Below are positions 18,833-30,738 of a stretch of DNA of 53,773 bases, one piece after another. Origin of the DNA: Candidatus Kaiserbacteria bacterium (lineage in GTDB: Bacteria > Patescibacteriota > Minisyncoccia > Phycocordibacterales > UBA2100); contig JACRFJ010000005.1 in NCBI GenBank assembly GCA_016217935.1, positions 1-53,773 on the forward strand. The letters are read 5' to 3'. The position numbers and the translations under genes were made by a program. The notes under the pieces are model-generated. The model ran no database searches and had not been told where the DNA came from. It worked only from the letters and a program-made list of their open reading frames with translations. How positions within the stretch are numbered: position 1 is the first letter of the stretch; each line of letters opens with the position of its first letter.

Positions 18833-19165
18833 ATGAAGATCCGACCGCCATCACCGATCAATATTTTCAAATATGGCTTGGCAGCGTTTGTCACACAGAT
18901 CGCAGCAAGCGACTTCCACTTGCCGGACTACGTGATGATCAAGCTGTGGGCACTCAAGGTTACACTGCGGTGCACATACGGATCGGTTTGGCATTATGCC
19001 GAACTCGTCGCGTACATCGCACCGGGCACGGTGACCTTCGTCACCTGCGCGATACTGCTCGACAGAATCGTTGGACTGCTCGAGAACAAATGGGCCGCAC
19101 GCAAAACCGCGTCGGCCCGTCCTTTTTATGCACTTGACGATTTCGCAGGAGAAGCATTTACTTGA
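18833..19165 (+). CDS. Hypothetical membrane protein
   Basis: SD GGAGGAAGACAG-ATG; MKIRPPSPINIFKYGLAAF...; TM-like VAYIAPGTVTFVTCAILL. Confidence 0.55.
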   Translation: MKIRPPSPINIFKYGLAAFVTQIAASDFHLPDYVMIKLWALKVTLRCTYGSVWHYAELVAYIAPGTVTFVTCAILLDRIVGLLENKWAARKTASARPFYALDDFAGEAFT

Positions 19166-19512
19166 TGCAGGCGCGCAAGCGCTTGCTCAAAGTCTGGGGT
19201 ATGACCATGAAGCGCTATGATGTCAACGTTCTGAAGGCCCTGCCGCAACTTGGTCGTCCGGAGGAGCTTGTCGGGAATTGGGGACGGGCATTGGCCGAGA
19301 TCCTCTACTGGATGCCCGATCATCCCCTGATTCTTCAGACCATGATTTACGAATGCGCTGATGTTAGCCCGCACTTTCCCCAGCTGCGCAGGCTCTTCGA
19401 ATTCTGGCAAGAGAATCTCGATGGCAAGATCTTTGCCGCAACGGTCACGCATACCAAGGTGCTCGTTCCAACGGAGATTCGCGCGATCGACGCAGAATTC
19501 AAGATCCACTGA
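19165..19512 (+). CDS. Hypothetical protein
   Basis: Start overlaps upstream stop (TGATG); followed by terminator GGCCGG-gcaca-CCGGCC-GTTCGTTTTTT (~19532-19560). Confidence 0.55.
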   Translation: MQARKRLLKVWGMTMKRYDVNVLKALPQLGRPEELVGNWGRALAEILYWMPDHPLILQTMIYECADVSPHFPQLRRLFEFWQENLDGKIFAATVTHTKVLVPTEIRAIDAEFKIH

Positions 19513-19531
19513 GCATTTCAACACCTCTTCG

Positions 19532-19561
19532 GCGGCCGGGCACACCGGCCGTTCGTTTTTT
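19532..19561 (+). terminator. Rho-independent terminator
   Basis: GGCCGG-gcaca-CCGGCC followed by GTTCGTTTTTT. Confidence 0.8.
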
Positions 19562-19596
19562 GGACAAGGATAAGAGGCGGTGTATATTTTGCTTGA

Positions 19597-19887
19597 ATGA
19601 AAACATTTGCGGTCAAGGGAAAGGTGTGGCGATACCCGGGAGCGGGTGGATGGCATTTCGTATACCTCAACGAAAAGCTCTCGAGGCAGATCAAAGATTC
19701 CGCTCGTACTAAAAAAGTCGGACTCCAATTCGTCCGCGTGCGCGCCACAATCGGGAAGACAAGTTGGCAAACGACTCTCTTCCCTACCAAAGAAGGTCCG
19801 TATCTGATCGCGGTGAAAGCCGACGTCCGCAAAAAAGAAAGTATCGACGATGGCGATATTGTCGAAATCAAGTGCGAGCTCCCGTAG
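19597..19887 (+). CDS. DUF1905-domain protein
   Basis: FAVKGKVWRYPGAGGWHFVYLNEKLSRQIK...TIGKTSWQTTLFP...YLIAVKADVRKKESIDDGDIVEIKCEL. Confidence 0.85.
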   Translation: MKTFAVKGKVWRYPGAGGWHFVYLNEKLSRQIKDSARTKKVGLQFVRVRATIGKTSWQTTLFPTKEGPYLIAVKADVRKKESIDDGDIVEIKCELP

Positions 19888-19995
19888 CCGGCTACCGTTC
19901 ATTCTTGCGAAGACCGCATGAGTAGTTTGGACAAATTGGAGAGGAAGGTATAGATTGCACGCGGCTTCGATTTGCATTTATTGCGGGAGACTCCA

Positions 19996-20349
19996 GTGAA
20001 CACCGATATCTATATCGGCATCATGGTTCTTTGTTTCTTCATGTCGGGTATCACGTTTGGCATCGCCCGCGAAAAAGCGCGACATGAGCTCGGTGGGACC
20101 GTCGCATTCTTCAGCATCATTGCTGCTGTCTTCTTCGCAGCGATGAATGCCGAAAATATCATGGTCGATTGCTTCGGATTCAAAGGACTCTTCGGCAGAT
20201 ATGCAGCATTCATGCTCAGTATTGGGCTGTTCTGTATCGTTCCTATATACATAGGATTCTGGGCGTACATGCTCGTAGTCGCACTCATCGATAGCGGGCT
20301 CGACCTGCGCGACAAGTGGCGCAAGCGCAAGCAGACATCGCAAATCTGA
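19996..20349 (+). CDS. Small multi-TM membrane protein
   Basis: GTG start with SD GGGAG; IYIGIMVLCFFMSGITFGIA... three to four TM segments. Confidence 0.65.
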   Translation: MNTDIYIGIMVLCFFMSGITFGIAREKARHELGGTVAFFSIIAAVFFAAMNAENIMVDCFGFKGLFGRYAAFMLSIGLFCIVPIYIGFWAYMLVVALIDSGLDLRDKWRKRKQTSQI

Positions 20350-20370
20350 TATGAGCGGCATCACCGCATC

Positions 20371-20407
20371 CGGCCGGAGTCCCGAGGGACTCCGGCCGTT
20401 CAATTTT
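20371..20407 (+). terminator. Rho-independent terminator
   Basis: CGGCCGGAGTCCC-GA-GGGACTCCGGCCG (13-bp perfect stem) then TTCAATTTT. Confidence 0.85.
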
Positions 20408-20490
20408 CCATGCTATGAATCTGAGCGGAGTGATATGATATATCATATCACTCCGCTCGTGTGGAAAAGCAGACTTTTTGGGACTCCCCG

Positions 20491-21753
20491 TTAGTAGCTT
20501 CTCAACTGTTTCGCGCGTTCGTGGAAGCGGATGCGCTCTAGCGCCTTGGCTTCGATTTGGCGAATACGTTCGCGGGTCACGCCGAATTCTCTTCCCACTT
20601 CTTCGAGTGTGTAGCAAATACCATCGTCGGTGAGACCATTGCGCATTTCCAAAATCTTGCGCTCTTTCGGTGAAAGCTCGTCGAGGATTCCCATCATTTG
20701 TTCGGAAAGAATTCTGCGCGATGCGTCCATGTCGGGTGCTGCGATTGTGTCGTCGGCGATAAAACTCCCGAGAGTCGAGCGCTCATCGTCGTCTTCACCT
20801 ACGGGGCTCTCGAGCGAGACGGTGTCCTGATTGATTTTCTGGATTGTATAAATCTTGTCGACCTCGATACCCATTTCTGCGGCAATTTCTTCGGGAAGCG
20901 GGTCACGGCCGAGGTGTTGGGAGAGCTCTCGCACCTTCTGCTTATATTTTGCGATCGTTTCCACCATGTGCACGGGGATACGGATGGTGCGGCTCTGGTC
21001 GGCCAAGGCACGTGTGATGGCCTGTCGAATCCACCAAGTCGCATAGGTCGAGAATTTGAAGCCCTTGGAGTAGTCAAACTTATCTACGGCTTTAAACAAG
21101 CCCAAATTCCCCTCCTGAATAAGGTCGAGGAGGGTCAAATCTGGGCTTCTGTTGACATATTTCTTGGCAATGGACACCACGAGGCGGAGGTTTGAGCGAG
21201 CGAGAATGCTGCGCGCCTCGTCGTCGCCGATCAAAATGCGCTTGGCGAGGTCTTTTTCTTGTCCGGCATTCAAAAGTGGGTACTGGCCGATTTCGCGCAG
21301 GTACATCTGCACGCTGTCATAGCTCGCATCGGATCGGCGATGTTGCAATTTCTTGCTCGCGAGGATCGTATCGGCCGACGTATCTTCGAGCATGCCGCCG
21401 CCCTCGAGGACATCGATGCCTGCGGTGCCAAAGCGTTCGTACATTTCCTCGAGGAGCGTCATGTTGTCCTCGATCGTCGGGAACTCGCGGAGAATTTCGT
21501 CGTATGTCACATATCCTCGCTCTCGACCCAGCGTGATGAGCGCTTCGACTTTGTCTTGCGATTTTCCAAAACCTGTTTTTGGCTTCGCACCAGCGATTAG
21601 TTGCTTCTTTGCGCCTTTCACTGCGCGCTTCGCGCGCGCTGTCGCGGAGCGCCGGGCCTTTGCGGAGTTTTTACGACGCATGGCTTTGGTGCGGCGCACG
21701 ACACGTGTGCGCTTCGTGATTTTTTTCTTTTTTCGAGATGGAGATTTCGCCAT
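20491..21753 (-). CDS. rpoD: RNA polymerase primary sigma factor (sigma-70)
   Basis: [76 protein letters not shown]; very basic N-terminus. Confidence 0.97.
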   Translation of the reverse strand: MAKSPSRKKKKITKRTRVVRRTKAMRRKNSAKARRSATARAKRAVKGAKKQLIAGAKPKTGFGKSQDKVEALITLGRERGYVTYDEILREFPTIEDNMTLLEEMYERFGTAGIDVLEGGGMLEDTSADTILASKKLQHRRSDASYDSVQMYLREIGQYPLLNAGQEKDLAKRILIGDDEARSILARSNLRLVVSIAKKYVNRSPDLTLLDLIQEGNLGLFKAVDKFDYSKGFKFSTYATWWIRQAITRALADQSRTIRIPVHMVETIAKYKQKVRELSQHLGRDPLPEEIAAEMGIEVDKIYTIQKINQDTVSLESPVGEDDDERSTLGSFIADDTIAAPDMDASRRILSEQMMGILDELSPKERKILEMRNGLTDDGICYTLEEVGREFGVTRERIRQIEAKALERIRFHERAKQLRSY

Positions 21754-21905
21754 ACATTCAGACAATGTTAACTTTTGAAATGAAGTTGTAATGAAATGGA
21801 CTCTCCGGACAACAAACGTGCAAAAACAGCCCCGTTCTCCGGTAGCTGCATCTTTTTGGTCCGCGCTTTCACCCGTACTCTCTCAAAAGCGCGAGTTCGG
21901 ACATC

Positions 21906-23651
21906 CTACACCCCCTTCGAGATTTTTGCAATGTCACCTGTTAATATCTTGCTCTCCTCCATGAGCCGCAGCACCTCTTTCTCATCGTTTGAGGCTTCCG
22001 CACGTTGGAGGGCTCCCGTCTTCTCACGCAATTCACTCCTCAGTCGCTCCACGTGGATAGTGTCGAGCAGAGTCTTCGCTTCTCGTTCAAGCGATGTGCT
22101 TTTACCAAAGAGCATCTCAGCAGAAAAGCGGAGTCGCTCAAGCTCGACTTCCGGCAGTGCACGAAGTGAAGCCACTGTCGCCTCTCCGAGTGCCTCCTCG
22201 AGGCCTTTCTCGTACTTTTGTATGTCGATCGAAGATTTTGGACGCGCTCGTTGCCAGATCAGAAGTGCGTATGCATGTCGGACACGATCTGCTACAGCTC
22301 CGGGATCGTTTTCTTTTCCCGCTCTCTTCGCGTGATCGGAAGATACGTGCTCACGAGGCACTTTGTCGAATGCTTCTGCAACCGCGCTTTCCGAAACACT
22401 GAGTCTGCGTGCAATTTCTCGAATGTATTGCTCGCGCGCAATTGGCGATTGCACATCGGAAAGAAACGGCAGCACGACCGTCTCGACAGAGCGACGGAAA
22501 TTGTCGTTACTCTTTGCATGTTCCTGCAGGACATCGAGTAAAAACGTGATGATGTCTTTCGAATCGCGTATCGCGCTGCGCCACGCATCGGCCCCCTGCT
22601 TTAAAATCAGATCCGCTGGGTCAAATCCGCTTGGGAGTCTTGCGACCTTCACGTTGAGCCCGCCCTGGAGCGCCGCTCGTGCTGCCTTCCCTGCAGCTTT
22701 GATCCCAGCCTGATCCGCATCAAGCGCAATGAGCAGGTTTTCAGTCATTCTTTTGACCAGTGAAGCGTGTTCGGCGGTAAAAGCGGTACCGGAAACTGCG
22801 ACGGTATTGCCCCAGCCAGCCCCATGTGAAGCCAATAAATCCATCTGTCCCTCGACCAGAACGGCAAAATTGTTCTTGCGGATCGCGTGCTTTGCCCGAT
22901 CGAAACCATACAGAATGCGGGACTTATGGAAGAGTGGTGTCTCGGGACTATTGAGATATTTGGGCGCTTCGGGCGAAGCTTTTTCCCCAAAAATTCTTCC
23001 GGAGAATCCGACGATGCGTCCCGCGCTGTCCGCAATCGGAAACATGATGCGGTTCCTAAACTTGTCGGTGAGTGAAACGTGCTTGCTTCCTGCCCCGAGT
23101 GAAGTCGAGGGGTTTTTGGCAAGCCCTGCTTCGAGAATTTCTTTTTCCGAGAATTTCTTTTTCTTGAAATGATCAGACGCATCGCTCCATGCATCTGACG
23201 CCCAGCCGATTCGAAACGCTTGCACAAGTGCATCCGGAATCCCACGATCCTGCAGATATTTCTTGGCCTCGGCACTGAGCTGTGACGCGTAATAGATCGT
23301 CGCTGCTTCGAGAAGTTCAAATAACCTATCCCGAGCATCTTTTTCCCCTGATGTGCCTCGCGTGTAGTCGAGAGACACGCCCGCTTTCTCGGCAAGCACC
23401 TTGAGAGCACCCTTGAAATCGAGTCCCTCGATCTGCTGGACGAAAGAAAAAATGTCGCCGCCGACATTGCATCCAAAGCAGTGATACGTGCCTCTATCTG
23501 GCGAGACGAAGAAAGATGGAGTCCGCTCTGCATGAAACGGGCATCGTGCGCGCAGCGACCCGCCTGCGCGCTCGAGCTTCACATATTGCGACACCACGTC
23601 GACAATCGAGAGTTTGTCCTTAATTTGTTGAACAGTGTCCCCCGTCATCAC
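21906..23651 (-). CDS. dnaG: DNA primase DnaG
   Basis: CPFHAERTPSFFVSPDRGTYHCFGCNVGGDIFSFV zinc finger; VEGQMDLLASHGAGWGNTVAVSGTA Toprim. Confidence 0.97.
   Translation of the reverse strand: MMTGDTVQQIKDKLSIVDVVSQYVKLERAGGSLRARCPFHAERTPSFFVSPDRGTYHCFGCNVGGDIFSFVQQIEGLDFKGALKVLAEKAGVSLDYTRGTSGEKDARDRLFELLEAATIYYASQLSAEAKKYLQDRGIPDALVQAFRIGWASDAWSDASDHFKKKKFSEKEILEAGLAKNPSTSLGAGSKHVSLTDKFRNRIMFPIADSAGRIVGFSGRIFGEKASPEAPKYLNSPETPLFHKSRILYGFDRAKHAIRKNNFAVLVEGQMDLLASHGAGWGNTVAVSGTAFTAEHASLVKRMTENLLIALDADQAGIKAAGKAARAALQGGLNVKVARLPSGFDPADLILKQGADAWRSAIRDSKDIITFLLDVLQEHAKSNDNFRRSVETVVLPFLSDVQSPIAREQYIREIARRLSVSESAVAEAFDKVPREHVSSDHAKRAGKENDPGAVADRVRHAYALLIWQRARPKSSIDIQKYEKGLEEALGEATVASLRALPEVELERLRFSAEMLFGKSTSLEREAKTLLDTIHVERLRSELREKTGALQRAEASNDEKEVLRLMEESKILTGDIAKISKGV
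23089..23112. repeat. In-frame CCCCTCGA-cttca-CTCGGGGCAGG element within dnaG
   Basis: Coding strand encodes NPSTSLGAG; palindromic arms CCCC/GGGG. Confidence 0.75.
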
Positions 23652-23677
23652 CGCATTATGCTCTCTTGTGTATGAAA

Positions 23678-23712
23678 GTGAAAACCGCCGGCTTAGAGCC
23701 GGGGGTTTTCAC
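23678..23712 (-). terminator. Hairpin terminator after rpoC
   Basis: GTGAAAACCgCCGGC-ttag-aGCCGGgGGTTTTCAC (just downstream of dnaG start / upstream side of rpoC stop region). Confidence 0.6.
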
Positions 23713-23725
23713 TGCGATTACAATT

Positions 23726-26700
23726 TTATCGCTCCACCGTGTCGCGATCGCGTTCGGTCGTCGGCGTTTCCATTGGTTCGTTGGCCACAAACTGGGCTTC
23801 CATCGAGTCAACCATTTCGCACTTCTTGGATCCCTTGAACCCAGTACCCGCCGGGATAAGCCGACCGATGATGACGTTCTCCTTGAGACCGACGAGTCGA
23901 TCGACTGCTCCAGACACGGCGGCTTCAGCGAGTTTACGCGGCGTGTTTTGGAAAGAAATCGCGGAGAGGAACGAGGCTCTGGTGAGCGAGACTTCGGTGA
24001 TGCCGAGGAGAAGTGGTTTCCCGCGTGCAGGCTCCTTGTCTGCCTCTTTCATTTCTTTGTTGAGGCGCTCAAGCTCGAAATCGGTAATGATTTCGCCGGC
24101 AGAGACAGAGGTATCGCCGGAATTACTCACCTGCACACGGCTAAACATTTGCTTCACGATGATTTCAAGATGCTTGCGTGCGGTCGAAACTCCCTGCAAT
24201 TCGTAGATGCGTGTGATCTCGTTGATGATGTATTCCTGTGCGCGCTCCTTGCCGGCGAGCGTGAAGAGCTCCTCGAGGTCGGCCGATCCGTCGGTGAGAA
24301 AATCTCCCTTTTGTACATTCGCTCCCACTTTGACGAGGATCTGGCGGAGCGGATGGATGCGGTACTCCGCATCTTTCTTCGCGGCCTTTGCGGTCTTTCC
24401 TGCCGAGCCACCCTCCGGCGCGATTGCGATGATGGTCTCCTGTCCATCTTTGATGAGATCCGTTACCACTCCCGCGACGCGCGAGATCGTGGCTGGCAAT
24501 TTCGGCGCGCGCGTCTCGAAAACTTCTTCGACGCGCGGCAGTCCCATCGTGATATCGCCTCCTGCAGTTGCCACACCGCCTGTGTGGAAGGTGCGCATGG
24601 TGAGTTGCGTACCGGGTTCACCGATCGCCTGTGCTGCAACAACGCCGACCGCCTCACCGAGATCGATCAGATTTCCGCTCGTGAGATCGACGCCATAGCA
24701 CTTCTGGCATACACCACGTGCCACTTTGCACGTCATGGGGCTGCGCACGATTGCCTCCATAACCTTCTGATCATCTTCAATCGCTTTTGCAGCATCGCGC
24801 GAGAGCAGCGCGTTGCGCTTGAATCCACCTGCCTCTTCTGCGATGACGCGGCCATGGATTCTCTCCGCAAATGATCCGCCGATATTTTCCTTGCCCGGGC
24901 GGCGAATCGTGACACCTTCGCGCGTACCACAATCATCTTCGAGCACAACCACGTCGTGTGCGACGTCGAAGAGACGGCGCGTGAGATAGCCCGCGCGTGC
25001 GGTGTTGAGCGCGGTATCCGCCAAGCCTTTGCGAGCACCGTGCGTCGAGATGAAGTATTCGATTGGAGTAAGACCTTCCTTGAGCGATGAGGTGATGGGA
25101 AATTCGATGATTTCACCGCGGGGATTGGTGATGAGGCCTTTCATGCCGACCATTTGGTGGAGCTGAACGACGCTACCGCGAGCGCCGGAGGTGATCATGT
25201 CGTGCACCGGACCTTGCTTGTCGAGCATCTCGATGACATGTTTTCGCAAGTCGTTTGAGATTTTGCCCCAGATTTCGATCGTCATGCGGCGGCGCTCCTC
25301 TTCGGTCAAGAGTCCGTTGTTGAAGTTGTCTTGTTCTTTTGCAGCCGCATCGTGAGCTCTCTGCAGCATCTCCTCTTTTATTTTAGGGACAACGACGTCT
25401 GAAATAGACCACGTGATGCCAGCGTGCGTCGCATAGCGGAAACCGAACGCCTTGATCTTGTCCAAGATCGCGGGAATACCGTCGAGCGAGTAGTGCTCGA
25501 CCAAATCCTGTACGAGCCGTTGCATGCGTTTGTTGGTAATCTCTTCGTTGATGTACGGGAAGTCATTCGGGAGCACCGAATTGAAGAGCAGACGGCCGAC
25601 GGTCGTGTCAAATACCGTACCCTCGAATTGAGCGTACTTTTTGTTGTCGCTCGGGAGCACCTTGATCTTCGCGCGCAAATCGATCGCACCGAAATCGAAT
25701 GCAGTGATCGCAGCATTCGTCGTCGGGAATGCCTTGCCTTCGCCCTTGAGGCTATCGACAGATTTTGTCATCCAGTAGCATCCCAAGACGATATCGAGGA
25801 GTTTCGATGCGACGACCACGTCGCCGCTCCCAGGTTTCAGTACATTTTTATTAGCAGACATGATCTCCCGTGCCTCGAGCTGCGCCGCTTCGGAAAGTGG
25901 CACGTGCACAGCCATGGCGTCACCGTCGAAGTCTGCATTGTACGCGGGACATACCAGCGGATGTACCTGGATCGCATTACCTTCGATAAGAACCGGTCGG
26001 AACGCTTGGATCGATTGGCGGTGCAAAGTCGGTGCACGATTGAGCAGCACGTATTTATCCTGGATTGCGTCTTCAAGAATTGGCCAGACCTCCGGTGCCT
26101 CGTCTTCGATTAAACGCCCCGCACCACGAATGTTGTATGCCAATTCACGAGCGAGGAGTCCCTGGATCACGAATGGTCGGAAGAGTTCGAGCACCATGTG
26201 CTTGGGTAAACCGCATTCATCGAGCGCTAAGTCCGGTCCGACGACAATGACCGATCGGCCCGAATAATCGACACGTTTGCCGAGGAGATTTTGGCGGAGA
26301 TATCCGTGCTTTCCTTTCAAATAGTCCGCGAGTGATTTGAGCGCGCGGCGGCGGCCTCCGAGGATGCCGAGCACGCCCGCACCACGGCGCATGCTGTTGT
26401 CGAGGAGCGCATCGACTGCTTCCTGTAGAATGCGTTTTTCGTTGCGGAGAATAACTTCCGGTGCATGGATCGCGAGAAGGCGCTTTAAGCGGTTGTTTCT
26501 ATTGATAACGCGGCGGTACAAATCGTTCAGATCCGACGATGCGTGGCGACCTCCTTCGAGAGCGACCATGGGACGCAGCGCCGGCGGGACGACCGGAAGA
26601 CGTGTCATAAACATCCACTCGGGACGTACACCGGCACGGCTCAAGGCTTCTGCGAGTCCGAGACGCTTACGCACCTTGTCGCGCTCAGCAGCTCCAGCTT

Positions 26701-27427
26701 TTTCGTATTCGTCTTTGAGATGTTTGATGAATTTGGTGAGGTCGATTTGCTTCAATATATGGTAGAGCGCCTCCGCGCCGATTGCTGCGCGGAACATCGC
26801 ACCGTACTTCACCGCAAAGAGATGGTAGGCCGCTTCGTCGAGCACGATGCCCACATCGATCGATTCGAGTTCTTTCTTGGCCTTGGTCGCCTTCTCCTTG
26901 AGCTCGGTTTTCACATCGGCGTTGGCAGCAGATTTCGATTTCGTCTGAAATTCTTGCTCGAGATCCTTCAAGAGTCGGGTGCGCTCGTTCTCATCGACGT
27001 GTGTCACGATGTAGCCTGCGAAATACACCACTTTCTCGACTTCTGCTGCAGAAAGGCCCAACATGAGTGCGATTCGCGAGGGAATACCGCGGAGGAACCA
27101 AATGTGTGCAACCGGTGTTGCGAGATCGATGTGCCCCATGCGTTCGCGTCGCACGATCGCGCGCGTGATTTCAACTCCGCATTTTTCGCACACAATGCCA
27201 CGGAATCGGATCCCACGGTACTTGCCGCAGTAGCACTCGTAATCTTTTTCCGGACCGAAGACGCGCTCGTCGAAGAGGCCGTTCTTTTCTGGCCGCTGCG
27301 TGCGGTAGTTGATAGTCTCGGGCTTTGTAATTTCTCCGTATGACCACTCACCGATCCTATCCGGTGAGGCCAGTCGCATCGCGACTGCTTCAAAATTCTG
27401 CGGGATGGTATCTTTTTTCTTTTGCAT
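23726..27427 (-). CDS. rpoC: DNA-directed RNA polymerase subunit beta'
   Basis: [16 protein letters not shown] catalytic motif; [23 protein letters not shown] zinc site. Confidence 0.98.
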   Translation of the reverse strand: MQKKKDTIPQNFEAVAMRLASPDRIGEWSYGEITKPETINYRTQRPEKNGLFDERVFGPEKDYECYCGKYRGIRFRGIVCEKCGVEITRAIVRRERMGHIDLATPVAHIWFLRGIPSRIALMLGLSAAEVEKVVYFAGYIVTHVDENERTRLLKDLEQEFQTKSKSAANADVKTELKEKATKAKKELESIDVGIVLDEAAYHLFAVKYGAMFRAAIGAEALYHILKQIDLTKFIKHLKDEYEKAGAAERDKVRKRLGLAEALSRAGVRPEWMFMTRLPVVPPALRPMVALEGGRHASSDLNDLYRRVINRNNRLKRLLAIHAPEVILRNEKRILQEAVDALLDNSMRRGAGVLGILGGRRRALKSLADYLKGKHGYLRQNLLGKRVDYSGRSVIVVGPDLALDECGLPKHMVLELFRPFVIQGLLARELAYNIRGAGRLIEDEAPEVWPILEDAIQDKYVLLNRAPTLHRQSIQAFRPVLIEGNAIQVHPLVCPAYNADFDGDAMAVHVPLSEAAQLEAREIMSANKNVLKPGSGDVVVASKLLDIVLGCYWMTKSVDSLKGEGKAFPTTNAAITAFDFGAIDLRAKIKVLPSDNKKYAQFEGTVFDTTVGRLLFNSVLPNDFPYINEEITNKRMQRLVQDLVEHYSLDGIPAILDKIKAFGFRYATHAGITWSISDVVVPKIKEEMLQRAHDAAAKEQDNFNNGLLTEEERRRMTIEIWGKISNDLRKHVIEMLDKQGPVHDMITSGARGSVVQLHQMVGMKGLITNPRGEIIEFPITSSLKEGLTPIEYFISTHGARKGLADTALNTARAGYLTRRLFDVAHDVVVLEDDCGTREGVTIRRPGKENIGGSFAERIHGRVIAEEAGGFKRNALLSRDAAKAIEDDQKVMEAIVRSPMTCKVARGVCQKCYGVDLTSGNLIDLGEAVGVVAAQAIGEPGTQLTMRTFHTGGVATAGGDITMGLPRVEEVFETRAPKLPATISRVAGVVTDLIKDGQETIIAIAPEGGSAGKTAKAAKKDAEYRIHPLRQILVKVGANVQKGDFLTDGSADLEELFTLAGKERAQEYIINEITRIYELQGVSTARKHLEIIVKQMFSRVQVSNSGDTSVSAGEIITDFELERLNKEMKEADKEPARGKPLLLGITEVSLTRASFLSAISFQNTPRKLAEAAVSGAVDRLVGLKENVIIGRLIPAGTGFKGSKKCEMVDSMEAQFVANEPMETPTTERDRDTVER

Positions 27428-27443
27428 AGATGTTGATGAGTGG

Positions 27444-30400
27444 CTAGTAATTGGATCCCCCTTCTACAAACTCAATGTCGATGCCCAGACCACGCAAATG
27501 TCGTACCAGCACATTAAACGTTGCCGGCGTGTTGGTTTCCTGAATTCGCTTTCCCGAGACAATCGCGTCGAATGCAGCAGAGCGACCCAAGATGTCGTCG
27601 GATTTGATCGTGAGAATCTCACGGAGTGAATACGCAGCCCCATAACCGAGGAATGCCCATACCTCCATCTCCCCCACGCGCTGACCACCGTTTTGTGCCT
27701 TACCTCCCAGAGGTTGCTGCGTCGTGAGCGAGTACGGACCGATGGAGCGCATGTGGATCTTGTCTTCGACCATGTGATGGAGCTTCAAGATGTACATGAT
27801 GCCGACCGAAACCGGCTGCGCAAACGCCTCTCCCGTGCGACCGTCAAAGAGAATGCGCTTGCCGCTCTCGTGGAATCCCGCTTCCTTTAATTCGGACCGA
27901 ATCTCCTCTTCAGTCGCTCCGGCAAACGAGGGCACGACTGCTTGATAGCCAAGTGCTTCTGCTGCAAGCCCCAGGTGTAGCTCAAGGATTTGTCCCAGGT
28001 TCATACGCGAGGGGACGCCGAGTGGTGTCAAAATAATGTCCACCGGATTCCCGTTCTCGTCGAATGGCATGTCTTCCTCGGGAAGGACACGCGAGATCAC
28101 ACCTTTGTTGCCGTGACGACCCGCGAGTTTGTCTCCGACGGAAATCGTGCGCAGCTGTGCCACCTCGATGTGGACACGCTTAATCACGCCGGATTCCAGC
28201 TGATCGCCGTTTTCGCGCGAAAATACTTTGACGCCGATGACCCGTCCGCGCTTTCCACCTTCCATACGAAGCGAGGTATCTTTTACATCTTTTGCCTTTT
28301 CACCGAAGATCGCGTGGAGGAGTCGCTCTTCCGGAGTGAGCTGCGTTTCGCCCTTTGGTGTCACTTTGCCGACAAGAATATCACCCGGTCGCACTTCTGC
28401 GCCGATGCGCACCACACCATCTTCATCGAGATTACGGAGTTTGAATTCCGAGACGTTGGGGATGTCATGCGTTGTAACTTCGGGACCGAGCTTGGTATCG
28501 CGTACCACACAGACAAACTCCTCCATGTGAATCGAAGTAAAACGAGCTTCTTTGGCGAGTCGCTCAGAGATCACGATCGCATCTTCGTAGTTGGCACCGA
28601 ACCATGGTAGGAATGCGACGCGCACATTTTGGCCGATCGCCATCTGACCATTCACCGAAGTCGATGTATCTGCAAGGAGTGCCCCCTTGCGGACAGAGTC
28701 GCCGACCCCAACAGCAGGTCGCTGATGGAACGTCGTAAAGCCGTTGGTGCGCGAGAAATTGACGAGGTTGTATTCTTTGGTTTTGCCTGCGTCGTTTTTA
28801 ATCTTGATTTTTTGCGCATCGACGTACGTCACTTCACCCGCTTCCTCCGCGACGATGAGTCTGCCCGAGTCGCGCGCTGCTGCTGCTTCGATACCGGTCG
28901 CAACGAGTGGTGCCTCAGGTACCGCAAGCGGTACCGCCTGTTTCTGCATGTTCGAACCCATGAGCGCGCGGTTCGCGTCATCGTTTTCAACGAAGGGAAT
29001 GAGCGCGGTCGCGACTGAGAACGGCTGGTTGGTCGCGACTTCAATGTAATCGACGGCCTCGCGTCGCACGAGCGACGGCCTGCCGTGCATGCGTGCTTCG
29101 ACGAGCTTCTCGCTGATCTTACCGTTTTCGTCGCGCGCGGTCGCGGCGTGTGCAATCGAGAAACTCTCTTCCTCGAGCGCATTTAGGTAGTGAATTTCTT
29201 TGGTGATCTGACCCTTTTCTATTTTTGCGTACGGCGTTTCGATAATGCCGAATTCATTCGGCCGCGCATAGAGCGACATGTGGAGCACGAGTCCGATATT
29301 TTTACCCTCTGGCGTATGAATCGGACAGACACGACCGTAGTGGGACGAGTGTACATCGCGCACTTCAAGTCCTGCGCGCTCGGATGTGAGTCCTCCGCGA
29401 CCGAGAGTGGAGAGCGTGCGGAGGTGTTCGATCTCGTCGAGCGTGTTGTATTGCTGCATCAACTGGGAGAGCTGATCGGTCGTGAAGAATTCCCGGATCG
29501 CCGCCTGGAAGGGGCGCGGATTCACAAATGAAACCGGTGCGGTCGTCTCTGGATCGACCATTGCCATGCGGTCTTGGATGTTGCGCTTCATGCGCGAGAG
29601 TCCCACACGCATGCGTTGCTCGAGAAGCTCGCCCGCAAATCGCACACGACGAAATCCAAGGTGATCGATATCATCAGCCTCTGCGTTTGGATCACTGTTG
29701 AGTTCTGCAATGTGTGTCACGATGCGAACGACATCTTGGAGCGAGAGTGTCGAGTGTGCGATGTCGCGCTCTGCGGTGCCGAGCCCGAAGCGACGATTGA
29801 AATGGAAACGGCCGACGCGCGAGAAATCGTAACGCTCTTGAGAGAGGATCGACTGAACGTGTTCGCGGGCATTGTCTGCTGTCGCGATATCACCATCGCG
29901 CAATCTGCGATAGATCTCGACGTACGCCTCCTCAAGCGTGTGCGCACTATCGTGCGTAAGTGACGCTGCAATCGCCTCGCGTGCAGCACCCTTCTCGAAG
30001 GTGCCCGTAATCTCTTTGTCTGTCGCGAGCCCGAGGACGCGCAAAAGTGATGTGACCGGAAAACGACGCTTGCGGTCGATCTTTACATAAATCGCGCCAT
30101 CGGAATCGCTCTCGATTTCGATCCAGACGCCACGCGCCGGAATGATTTTGGCCGCAAAATAATTCTTGCCTTTGTAAGGCACCCCTTCAAAAAAAACGCC
30201 GTACGAGCGCGCGAGTTGCGGGACGACAATGCGCTCTACGCCGTTGATGATGAATGTACCGTGCGCAGTCATCCACGGAAAATCTGCAAGAAAGATCTCT
30301 TGCTCCTTCTCATCGCCGGTCGTTTTGTTCTTGAGCTTTACCACCATGGAAAGTGGCGACTCATAGGTGCGCATCGTGCGCTTCGCGTAGTGCTCGTCCC

Positions 30401-30623
30401 AGCGCAAATCGCCAAACGTAAACTTCATGAGCTTCAGCTCGAATTTTTTGCCAGAGTGATCGGAAATTGGAGAAAACTCCTTGAAAACGCGCTCCGCGCC
30501 GCCCTCGACGAAATCGGTAAATGATTTGATCTGGCTTTCGACAAGCGACGGAAGCCGCACCAGCGGCTCTCGGAAACGACCAAAATACTTCTGCGGCCGA
30601 GCCGCGTTCTTGTTTTTTGCCAT
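27444..30623 (-). CDS. rpoB: DNA-directed RNA polymerase subunit beta
   Basis: HYGRVCPIHTPEGKNIGL; GDKLAGRHGNKGVIS; GGKAQNGGQRVGEMEVWAFLGYGAA. Confidence 0.98.
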   Translation of the reverse strand: MAKNKNAARPQKYFGRFREPLVRLPSLVESQIKSFTDFVEGGAERVFKEFSPISDHSGKKFELKLMKFTFGDLRWDEHYAKRTMRTYESPLSMVVKLKNKTTGDEKEQEIFLADFPWMTAHGTFIINGVERIVVPQLARSYGVFFEGVPYKGKNYFAAKIIPARGVWIEIESDSDGAIYVKIDRKRRFPVTSLLRVLGLATDKEITGTFEKGAAREAIAASLTHDSAHTLEEAYVEIYRRLRDGDIATADNAREHVQSILSQERYDFSRVGRFHFNRRFGLGTAERDIAHSTLSLQDVVRIVTHIAELNSDPNAEADDIDHLGFRRVRFAGELLEQRMRVGLSRMKRNIQDRMAMVDPETTAPVSFVNPRPFQAAIREFFTTDQLSQLMQQYNTLDEIEHLRTLSTLGRGGLTSERAGLEVRDVHSSHYGRVCPIHTPEGKNIGLVLHMSLYARPNEFGIIETPYAKIEKGQITKEIHYLNALEEESFSIAHAATARDENGKISEKLVEARMHGRPSLVRREAVDYIEVATNQPFSVATALIPFVENDDANRALMGSNMQKQAVPLAVPEAPLVATGIEAAAARDSGRLIVAEEAGEVTYVDAQKIKIKNDAGKTKEYNLVNFSRTNGFTTFHQRPAVGVGDSVRKGALLADTSTSVNGQMAIGQNVRVAFLPWFGANYEDAIVISERLAKEARFTSIHMEEFVCVVRDTKLGPEVTTHDIPNVSEFKLRNLDEDGVVRIGAEVRPGDILVGKVTPKGETQLTPEERLLHAIFGEKAKDVKDTSLRMEGGKRGRVIGVKVFSRENGDQLESGVIKRVHIEVAQLRTISVGDKLAGRHGNKGVISRVLPEEDMPFDENGNPVDIILTPLGVPSRMNLGQILELHLGLAAEALGYQAVVPSFAGATEEEIRSELKEAGFHESGKRILFDGRTGEAFAQPVSVGIMYILKLHHMVEDKIHMRSIGPYSLTTQQPLGGKAQNGGQRVGEMEVWAFLGYGAAYSLREILTIKSDDILGRSAAFDAIVSGKRIQETNTPATFNVLVRHLRGLGIDIEFVEGGSNY

Positions 30624-30738
30624 GTGGACTGCATCCGGCGTCCTCCGCCAGCTGGCAGACGTCGAATGTAACTTCTATGAACTTTCTCTATTAAAAAATT
30701 GCCGCAGCCGCAACTCAATCGAAAGCAAATGTCGCGCG

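Noticed and set aside
19091-19128. GGGCCG...CGGCCC-gtCCTTTTT as a terminator ending the 18833 gene
   Set aside because: It lies inside the open reading frame, which continues to 19165, so it is not called as a terminator although it looks like one.
23666-24874. 402-aa plus-strand ORF
   Set aside because: Antisense to rpoC; no recognisable motifs.
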